Assembly (NCBI GenBank): GCA_049694275.1
Contig: JBAVQS010000385.1
Location: forward strand, 1 to 38,033
DNA from: JBAVQS01 sp049694275
GTDB taxonomy: Bacteria > Chloroflexota > Anaerolineae > UBA4142 > SHND01
DNA: 38,033 nucleotides
Direction: 5' to 3'
Positions 31,976 through 38,033 of this stretch are shown here, one piece after another. The notes beneath the pieces are model-generated. The model did no database searches. It was not told the origin of the DNA and was given only the letters and a program-made list of their open reading frames with translations. Positions within the stretch are counted from its first letter, which is position 1; every line of letters starts with the position of its first letter. Made by a program: the position numbers and the translations under genes.

Positions 31976-33475
31976 ATGAATTATCTCAACTCGCTCCATA
32001 ATGTCCCACAGACTGGCGCGCGGAGCATCTCGGCCGGGCAAATCTGGCAAGCCACCCTGGGCGAACTGCAACTCCAAATGACCCGGGCTACGTTCGACAC
32101 GTGGGTCAAGCCGACTTTTGCGATCGCCTATGCCGATGGATCGCTTGTCGTCGGCGTGCGCAATGCCTATGCCAAACAGTGGCTTGAAAACCGCTTGTGT
32201 GGTATGATTCAGCGCACTGTTAGCCATATCGTCGGCCAATCCTCTGAAGTCAAATTCATTCTCAAGCCTCGTCAAGCCGACAACGATTTGATTGGAGAGC
32301 CGTCCATGGATTTGCAAGATGTACCGGCCGCCGGTTCCGGTAATGACCGTCCCGAGCGCGCTGCGCCAGCCGAGGCCGCAGCCGAAGAACGCCCGACCCG
32401 CGCCGCTTCAAAAGGTACGGGCGTCGGGGTCAACAGCGAATATACGCCGGCCCGCGCCAATGGCTCCACACTCAACCCCAAATTCACCTTTGATACCTAT
32501 ATTGTCGGAAATTCCAACCGACTGGCCCACGCGGCCTGCATCGCCGTCGGCGAACGCCCGGCCGAAGCGTACAACCCGCTCTTTCTCTATGGGGGAACCG
32601 GGCTGGGCAAAACGCACCTGATGCATGCCCTCGGCTGGCTGGCACACCAGAGTGGCAAGCAGGTGGTCTATATCTCGTCCGAAACCTTTACGAACGAGAT
32701 GGTCAATTCGATCCGCACACAGACCACCGAAGAGTTTCGCCGGGCCTATCGCGAAGTGGACGTGCTGATGATCGACGATATCCAGTTCATCGCCGGCAAA
32801 GACTCGACGCAGGAAGAATTCTTTCACACGTTCAATTCGCTCCACTCGGCGAACAAGCAAATCGTCATCTCGAGCGACCGGCACCCGCGAGCGATTGCCA
32901 CGCTCGAAGAGCGCCTGCGCTCGCGGTTTGAAGGGGGATTGATCGCCGACATCCAGCCCCCCGATTTCGAGACGCGCGCCGCCATTCTCCGGTTCAAGGC
33001 CGAGTCACAGCCGATCCCCGTGCCCGACCAAGTCGTCGATTTTCTCGCGCGCAAGATTCAATCCAACATCCGCGAGCTCTCCGGCGCGCTGACCCGCGTC
33101 GTCGCCAACGCCCAGTTGACACATAATGAGATGACGGTCGAGATGGCCCAGAGCGTGCTCCAGGACATTCTCCAGCACTCGCCCCTGAGCTCGGATGAGA
33201 TTCTCGTCGCCGTCGCGGAATTTTATCGAATCCGACTCGACGACCTCAAAGGACGCGGGCGCAGCAAAGAGATTGTGACCCCCCGCCAAATGGCCATGTA
33301 TTTTTTGCGCGAAGAGACCGGGCTTTCGCTTCCCCAGATCGGCGAAGTACTCGGCGGCCGCGATCACACCACGGTCATGTATTCCGTGGACAAGATCGGG
33401 CAGGAGATTGAACAGGACGACCAGCGGCGCCGTGAAATGCTTGCTATCAAGGAACGGCTCTACCAGCACGTCTAA
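31976..33475 (+). CDS. dnaA: Chromosomal replication initiator DnaA
   Basis: 499 residues. Domain I (about 15-100) begins SAGQIWQATLGELQLQMTRA; a low-complexity domain II (about 105-165) follows. The AAA+ domain has Walker A GGTGLGKT at 206-213, Walker B DVLMIDDIQF at 262-271, and LEERLRSRFEGGLIADIQPP with the arginine-finger region. Domain IV carries the DnaA-box-binding motif RGRSKEIVTPRQMAMYFLRE and GGRDHTTVMYS at about 460-470. DnaA opens the origin by ATP-dependent oligomerisation. No strong ribosome binding site precedes ATG 31976. dnaN, recF, rpmH and gyrB are not adjacent, unlike the common bacterial order. Confidence 0.97.
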   Translation: MNYLNSLHNVPQTGARSISAGQIWQATLGELQLQMTRATFDTWVKPTFAIAYADGSLVVGVRNAYAKQWLENRLCGMIQRTVSHIVGQSSEVKFILKPRQADNDLIGEPSMDLQDVPAAGSGNDRPERAAPAEAAAEERPTRAASKGTGVGVNSEYTPARANGSTLNPKFTFDTYIVGNSNRLAHAACIAVGERPAEAYNPLFLYGGTGLGKTHLMHALGWLAHQSGKQVVYISSETFTNEMVNSIRTQTTEEFRRAYREVDVLMIDDIQFIAGKDSTQEEFFHTFNSLHSANKQIVISSDRHPRAIATLEERLRSRFEGGLIADIQPPDFETRAAILRFKAESQPIPVPDQVVDFLARKIQSNIRELSGALTRVVANAQLTHNEMTVEMAQSVLQDILQHSPLSSDEILVAVAEFYRIRLDDLKGRGRSKEIVTPRQMAMYFLREETGLSLPQIGEVLGGRDHTTVMYSVDKIGQEIEQDDQRRREMLAIKERLYQHV

Positions 33476-33509
33476 CCAGACCTGCCATGCCAAGCAGTGC
33501 AATTATTGC

Positions 33510-33544
33510 AAGCCTCGCCCGGACATCCGCGGCGAGGCTTTTTT
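33510..33544 (+). terminator. Intrinsic terminator of dnaA
   Basis: AAGCCTCGCC (33510-33519), 11-base loop, GGCGAGGCTT (33531-33540), then a run of T to 33544. It lies 35 bases after the dnaA stop codon. Confidence 0.9.
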
Positions 33545-33604
33545 GTGCCCTTTTCCGCTGTTTTTCGATTACATTTCAGCCCTATAACATTATGTAAAAC
33601 CAAC

Positions 33605-34103
33605 TGTGGATAACATGCCTAATACTGTGGAAAAGTACGCGAATATGGGGATAACTTTACTCAGCCAGCCCTGGAATACACAATATATGGTGTACGGTCA
33701 TGGGCGGATAATCTAGCTTTTGTGGATGTGGATAAACGGCAGAAACCTGTGGACTGAGATGGGAAAAAAGGAACCCAAAATCAACTGGAATGGCTACGTT
33801 ATCCCGGTTATTCGAGTTTTCCTTGCCGGGTATTCCACTTGTCCACGATTTTGCGTGGATAACTCGCGCGAACGTGAAAATTGTTGAAAACGCGTTAACA
33901 ACTTGTCGCGCTGCACGTTCCGGTAAGTCGCGAGCGCGACCACTAGCCGCCGCGTAGCGAGACCCGCACCCTACTCTGAGCGGTGGGGCGTGCGCTCATC
34001 CGTTCTTTTTATCCACTTTTCCACGCGCCCTACTAGTACTATATATAGATTATCTAGTACAGAGAGGAGATCAGTACTCTTTCTCCAAAAGACCTGTGGA
34101 AAC
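33605..34103. other. Replication origin oriC, downstream DnaA-box cluster
   Basis: At least eight DnaA-box-like sites in a 500-base gene-free stretch. Perfect TGTGGATAA (complement of TTATCCACA) at 33605-33613 and 33727-33735; one-mismatch sites TGTGGAAAA 33626-33634, CGTGGATAA 33854-33862, TTATCCACT 34009-34017, TTTTCCACG 34017-34025; weaker TTGTCCACG 33839-33847, TGTGGAAAC 34095-34103, and partial matches at 33646, 33721 and 33748. Most point opposite to the upstream cluster. AT-rich sequence at 34030-34062 is the likely unwinding region. The whole gap 33476-34263 contains the dnaA terminator, these sites and the promoter of the next gene; no further gene is seen. Confidence 0.85.
34009..34041 (+). 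other. Predicted DnaA-trio unwinding element (basal unwinding system)
   Basis: Two tandem DnaA boxes (TTATCCACT 34009-34017 and TTTTCCACG 34017-34025) are followed by a GC cluster CGCCC and then trinucleotides CTA, CTA, GTA, CTA (34030-34041), then AT-rich DNA TATATAGATTAT. This is the order of box, box, GC cluster, trios described for the B. subtilis origin, where the trios load DnaA on one strand. The trio consensus is CTA or TTA on this strand; three of four fit. Confidence 0.65.
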
Positions 34104-34176
34104 CCGCGTGTAGGTCCTTGAAGGATTTTGAAATGTCTTGCCGAATGATCAGGTAAAAGGCAATCTAAAAGGCCCA

Positions 34177-34205
34177 TTGCAGATTCAGGCTACATTTTCT
34201 AAAAT
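34177..34205 (+). promoter_or_regulatory. Promoter of the diguanylate cyclase gene
   Basis: TTGCAG (34177-34182), 17-base spacer, TAAAAT (34200-34205). Leader about 52 bases. An in-frame TGA at 34258 fixes ATG 34264 as the earliest start; no clear ribosome binding site. Confidence 0.5.
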
Positions 34206-34263
34206 GAATCAATTGTATCCAGAATTTAGCGGCGAACTCTCTCCACACACAACAATTTGAATC

Positions 34264-36960
34264 ATGCAAATACATGCCAGCCTGTTCGCGACGCTCTTGG
34301 CGTTGTCGGCGCTCACCGCCGCGGTCATCGCCTATGTAGCATGGCGGCGGCGCATCGCGCCGGGCGCTATGCCGCTTGTATCGCTCATGCTCGCGGTCGT
34401 CATCTGGAGCGCCGGCTATGCGCTCTACTGGGCGCAGTATGGGCAGCCAATCAGCAATTTTGGATTGGTGTGTACCTATGTTGGCGTGGTGACTGCGCCG
34501 ACGGCGCTCTTGCTCTTTGCCGTCGAATTTACCGAGCGCGGTCGCTGGCTGACGCGTCATAGATTTTTGCTGGCGATTGAGCCGCTGCTCACCCTCGCGA
34601 TTCTGACCGCAGATTCCCTCCAGAGCCTTTTCAGCGGCGGCGCCAGCTCCGCCGCACTGCATTCGCCCCTGAGTAACAGCGGGCCCTGGTTCTGGGTTAA
34701 TATCGTTTACTCGTACACGCTTGTCCTCGTCTCGATTTTGTTGCTCGTTCTGGCCTGGCGGCGCGCCGCCAGCCCCTATCGCGACCAACTGCAAATTGTT
34801 TTGCTGGGAACTTTATTCCCGGTGCTGGGCAACCTCGGGGTGTTCTTTTTTCCGGTGTTGTTTGCCGATATCGACCCGACCCCGTTCGCATTCACGATGA
34901 CGGGTCTCATTCTTGCGTATGGCCTATTCCGGTACGGTATCTTTGACCTTGCGCCCGTGGCGCGCGGCGCGCTCGTCGATAATCTATCGGATAGCGTCCT
35001 CGTCGTCGACGCGCAGGACCGCATCGTCGATTTGAATCCCCTGGCGCGCAAACTGCTCCATTTACCTGCGGCGGGCATTATCGGCCAGCCGGTGAGCCGG
35101 GCCCTCGCCTACTATCCGGAATTGATTGCGCCGCTGACACTGAAAACCTCGCGCGAGATTCTCCTGCACGGGGAAGAACTGCGCTATCTTGATTGCCGGC
35201 TCACGCCCCTGTTCGACCGCTGGCAGCGCGCGCGCGGCTATCTGGTCGTACTCCACGATATCACCGAGCGCAAGCAGATGGAGGGTTTGTTGCGCGAGCA
35301 ACGGAGCATCGCCGAGGCGCTGCGCGATACGGCCAGCGCGCTCAACAGCACCCTCGACCTGGACCGCATCCTGGAGCGAATCCTTACGAATGTGGGCCGG
35401 GTGGTTGCGCATGACGCCGCCAATATCGCGCTCATTCAGGAAGAGGGGATTGCGCGCTGCGTGCGCGCCACCGGGTATGCTGAACGCGGCCAGGCTCAGG
35501 TGCCGGAGGCGATACCGATATCGGAGATGCTAGGGTTTCGCCAGATGCTTGAGACCGGCGAGCCGATTATCGTGTCGGATACCTGGCTCGACCCGGGGTG
35601 GGCGCCGGCCGCGCATGCCGGCTGGGTGCGCTCGTATGCGGGGATGCCGATTCGCCTGCGGGGCCAGGTCATCGGCTTTATCAATCTCGACAGCGCCATC
35701 CCCTGTTTTTTCAGGATGGGCCACACCGAGCCCCTGCGCGCGTTCGCGGACCAGGTCGCGATTGCAATCGAGAATGCGCGGCTCTATCAAGAGGCGCACC
35801 GCCGGGCCGACGCGCTCTCCCTCCTCCTCGACATCGGGTTGACCATCTCGGCCGACCTGAACATTGAGCAGATTCTGCGCCGGCTATTGGACGAATGCCT
35901 GCGCATCCTGCCGATCGACAGTTTTTACGTCGCCATCTACGACGACCGGACTGATATCATTTCGCACTCTCTCTTTTACGATCAGGGCGAATACCGGTCG
36001 CTCACCCCCCGTCAAGTCCATCCCACGCAGAGTGTCAGCGGCGAGGTCATCGACGGGCGCGTCACCCTGTATATCCGGGATGCGTTGGACCCCGAGCAGG
36101 CGCGCCCGCACCATATTGTCCACGTCGGCGGGCAACCCGCCCGGTCCTATGTCGGCATACCGCTCATCGCCCGCGGCCACGTCGTCGGCGTGATCTCAAT
36201 GCAGAACTATGCGCCGAACGCCTATAGCGAGGACCAGATTCATCTGCTGGAAACGATTGCGACCCAGGCGGCGGTCACGGTCGAGAACGCGCGGCTCTAT
36301 ACCGAGGTCCAGAATGAATTGGGCGAGCGCACGTCCGAGGTCCTCGCCCGGGAGCAGGCCGAGGCTGCCCTCCGCGCGGCGAACGAGTTGCTCAAGATGC
36401 AACTGGCGCGCGTGCAGGCGCTTGAAAACGAGCTGCGCTCGCAGGCGATCCACGACCCGCTCACCGGTTTGTACAACCGCCGCTTTTTGCACGAAGCGCT
36501 CGAGCGTGAACTGGCGCGGGCGCTCCGCGAGGGCAAAGTGATGAGCGCCGTCATGCTGGACATCGATCACTTTAAACGAATCAACGACACTTATTTCCAC
36601 GAGGGGGGCGACCAGATGCTGATCGCGCTGGCGGACCTGCTCAAGAATGGGACCCGGCGGGAGGATATTCCCTGTCGCTACGGGGGCGAAGAATTTCTCA
36701 TCGTGCTCCCCTCGGCCTCGACCGAGGTGGCCTATCGCCGCGCCGAACAGTGGCGGTTGAGCTTTCAGGAATTGGCGATTCACTATCAGGGGTATACCCT
36801 GCGCGCGACGATCTCACTTGGCGTCGCAACCTTTCCCTTCCACGCCGACGCCGCCCAAAGCCTGGTGCGGGCGGCCGATGCCGCGCTCTATGGCGCCAAG
36901 CGGGCGGGGCGCAATCGCACCGTCGTTTCGACTTTGCTCACAGATCAGGCGCTCGCGTAG
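34264..36960 (+). CDS. Membrane diguanylate cyclase (7TM-PAS-GAF-GAF-GGDEF)
   Basis: 898 residues. About seven hydrophobic segments in the first 230 residues match the N-terminal 7TM region of sensor kinases; a PAS-like domain follows (about 240-345, DNLSDSVLVVDAQDRIVDLN), then two GAF domains (about 360-505 and 530-690), a short coiled linker (REQAEAALRAANELLKMQLA) and the GGDEF domain (about 735-890). The active site is intact: GGEEF at 807-811, with DIDHFKRINDTY upstream. The inhibitory site RxxD (RRED) lies exactly five residues before GGEEF, so product inhibition by c-di-GMP is expected. No EAL domain. The GAF domains could sense a small ligand or light; no chromophore cysteine is assigned. 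The stop overlaps the convergent AraC-type gene by 23 bases. Confidence 0.92.
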   Translation: MQIHASLFATLLALSALTAAVIAYVAWRRRIAPGAMPLVSLMLAVVIWSAGYALYWAQYGQPISNFGLVCTYVGVVTAPTALLLFAVEFTERGRWLTRHRFLLAIEPLLTLAILTADSLQSLFSGGASSAALHSPLSNSGPWFWVNIVYSYTLVLVSILLLVLAWRRAASPYRDQLQIVLLGTLFPVLGNLGVFFFPVLFADIDPTPFAFTMTGLILAYGLFRYGIFDLAPVARGALVDNLSDSVLVVDAQDRIVDLNPLARKLLHLPAAGIIGQPVSRALAYYPELIAPLTLKTSREILLHGEELRYLDCRLTPLFDRWQRARGYLVVLHDITERKQMEGLLREQRSIAEALRDTASALNSTLDLDRILERILTNVGRVVAHDAANIALIQEEGIARCVRATGYAERGQAQVPEAIPISEMLGFRQMLETGEPIIVSDTWLDPGWAPAAHAGWVRSYAGMPIRLRGQVIGFINLDSAIPCFFRMGHTEPLRAFADQVAIAIENARLYQEAHRRADALSLLLDIGLTISADLNIEQILRRLLDECLRILPIDSFYVAIYDDRTDIISHSLFYDQGEYRSLTPRQVHPTQSVSGEVIDGRVTLYIRDALDPEQARPHHIVHVGGQPARSYVGIPLIARGHVVGVISMQNYAPNAYSEDQIHLLETIATQAAVTVENARLYTEVQNELGERTSEVLAREQAEAALRAANELLKMQLARVQALENELRSQAIHDPLTGLYNRRFLHEALERELARALREGKVMSAVMLDIDHFKRINDTYFHEGGDQMLIALADLLKNGTRREDIPCRYGGEEFLIVLPSASTEVAYRRAEQWRLSFQELAIHYQGYTLRATISLGVATFPFHADAAQSLVRAADAALYGAKRAGRNRTVVSTLLTDQALA

Positions 36961-37906
36961 CCGCGTGTAGGCCATGCTGGGTCGCTTCCCGCAGCCGTTC
37001 CACATCTCGCCTCGGCGGTAGGCCAAAGAGCCTTTTGTACTCGCGATTAAAATGTGAAGCATCGTCATACCCGACGCGGTAGGCGGCGCTTGCCGCGTCG
37101 AGACCTTCCCCCAGTAAAAGCCGGCGGGCTTCCTGAAGCCGCAACTGCTTTTGGAACTGCAAGGGGCTCATCGCGGTAACGGCTTTAAAGTGGTGGTGGA
37201 ATCCTGAGACGCTCATTCCAATTTCTTGCGCGATGCTCTCGATTTTAAGCGGCTGGTCAAAGTTTTTGCGGAGCCGCTCAATGGCTTGAGTGATGGAGGG
37301 AGTATAGCCACCCATCACTGCAATGTGACGGAGCCGATCGCCCTGCTCACCCATCAGGAGCCGGTAGACGATTTCCCGCGTGATCAGAGGCGCGAGGAAC
37401 CGGGCTTCGGCCGGCGAGTCCAGGAGCCGGCCGAGTCGCACCACCGCGTCCAGCAGGCTTGCCTCCAACGGGCTTACGTCGATAGCCATCGCGTCCGTAG
37501 GGTTTTTCGGCGACGAGTGACCGGCCTCGACCATGACGGAGCCGACGAGGCTGGGATCGAGATCCAGACGGATGCTGAGGTACGGCCGTTTCTGCGACGC
37601 TTCGATGACCTGGCTCACGACGGGTAGCTCGACCGTGGTGAGGAGGTAATGTGCGGGGTCGTACTGGTAGCGTTTGTTGCCCAGAAGGATCTCCTTGCGG
37701 CCCTGGGCGACCACGCAAAAAGCGGGGTTGGTCACGCCGTGAACCAACTCTGTGGGCGAGGAAGCGCGGTGCAGGTGGAGGCCTTTCAGCGGCTCAACCT
37801 TCCCATCCTGGGGGATGGCTCGTGCGATACGCTCGGCCAGTTCGTCTCCGTTGGCTTGCGCCATCTCTGCATCGCGCGCTACAGGCTGGCGCTTTCTCGA
37901 ATCCAT
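36938..37906 (-). CDS. AraC-family transcriptional regulator
   Basis: 322 residues from ATG 37906. The N-terminal AraC_N-type cupin-like domain (about 40-195, including LHLHRASSPTELVHGVTNPA and ITREIVYRLLMGEQGDRLRH) is followed by the double helix-turn-helix domain (about 215-310): KIESIAQEIGMSVSGFHHHF and YDDASHFNREYKRLFGLPPR. The N-terminal part is of the YqhC type. TACAAT directly abuts ATG 37906, so the true start may be ATG 37864 (MAQANGDELAER), 14 codons in. It is divergent from a possible target gene at the right edge and overlaps the GGDEF gene convergently. The ligand is unknown. Confidence 0.92.
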   Translation of the reverse strand: MDSRKRQPVARDAEMAQANGDELAERIARAIPQDGKVEPLKGLHLHRASSPTELVHGVTNPAFCVVAQGRKEILLGNKRYQYDPAHYLLTTVELPVVSQVIEASQKRPYLSIRLDLDPSLVGSVMVEAGHSSPKNPTDAMAIDVSPLEASLLDAVVRLGRLLDSPAEARFLAPLITREIVYRLLMGEQGDRLRHIAVMGGYTPSITQAIERLRKNFDQPLKIESIAQEIGMSVSGFHHHFKAVTAMSPLQFQKQLRLQEARRLLLGEGLDAASAAYRVGYDDASHFNREYKRLFGLPPRRDVERLREATQHGLHAATRAPDL

Positions 37907-37995
37907 ATTGTAACCGTTCAGTGGTGTGACAACCAGCGCGTCAATGACGATTATTGACGATGGTCACGGCAACGAGACGAGTGCATAATTGTGAC

Positions 37996-38033
37996 ATGAG
38001 TGCCGAGCAAACTCCTTCGGGCATTTCAGCGGA
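37996..38033 (+). CDS. Start of a divergent gene, possible target of the AraC-family regulator (partial)
   Basis: ATG 37996 opens a frame (MSAEQTPSGISA...) to the window end. It is divergent from the AraC-family gene, a common place for a regulated oxidoreductase or transporter. With 12 codons no function can be named. Confidence 0.35.
   Translation, partial: MSAEQTPSGISA

Noticed and set aside
34165..34794. A 209-codon minus-strand frame over the start of the diguanylate cyclase
   Set aside because: Overlaps membrane segments of a well-supported gene and the promoter; low-information Arg/Gln/Gly composition.
1..38033. CRISPR array, insertion sequence or integrase
   Set aside because: No regularly spaced direct repeats and no transposase or integrase-like protein seen.

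Overview
The window reads as bacterial chromosome, GC-rich over most of its length. The best guess is a Chloroflexota bacterium of the Anaerolineae type. The reasons are a dnaA gene with no dnaN beside it, several promoters whose -10 box lies 6-8 bases from the start codon with no ribosome binding site, many small GC-rich intergenic hairpin repeats, a DUF4015 glycosidase, and the C-terminal remnant of a NACHT-like protein of a kind common in that phylum. This assignment is inference; no rRNA gene is present to settle it.

Layout. 1-3115: the start of a low-molecular-weight protein tyrosine phosphatase (minus strand, cut by the window edge) and, divergent to it, a two-barrel glycosidase-like protein. 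3116-6690: an AT-richer accessory island with a decayed NACHT-type fragment, a 34-bp perfect palindrome, a DUF262-HNH nuclease-like protein and a divergently transcribed DNA methyltransferase. This pair is the best candidate for an under-described restriction or anti-phage system. 6751-15716: a minus-strand glycan operon (two membrane glycosyltransferases, a GT2, a flippase-like integral membrane protein and two GT4 enzymes) ending at a terminator that overlaps the 3' end of the methyltransferase gene. 15781-17705: an M16 peptidase translationally coupled to an MBL-fold hydrolase. 17885-22230: a small winged-helix-like protein, two envelope-anchored proteins of unknown function, a PpiC-type foldase lipoprotein, and a divergent small lipoprotein. 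22241-29428: a polysaccharide ABC-exporter permease without its ATPase, then a tight minus-strand group of selA, a 74-aa protein, a Nudix-like protein, tsaD, a degenerate PP2C/beta-propeller membrane protein and xpt. 29530-31476: a DUF4015 glycosidase with carboxypeptidase-regulatory-like repeats.

31477-34263 is the replication origin. dnaA is flanked on both sides by DnaA-box clusters. The downstream cluster ends in two tandem boxes, a short GC cluster and CTA-type trinucleotide repeats, which matches the DnaA-trio unwinding arrangement described in Bacillus subtilis. After it come a 7TM-PAS-GAF-GAF-GGDEF diguanylate cyclase and, convergent with a 23-base overlap, an AraC-family regulator. 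The first codons of a possible target gene of that regulator lie at the right edge.

The genes are mostly envelope and glycan functions plus housekeeping (origin, tRNA modification, selenocysteine synthesis, purine salvage). Promoter and terminator calls were made by eye from consensus spacing and are hypotheses unless stated otherwise.
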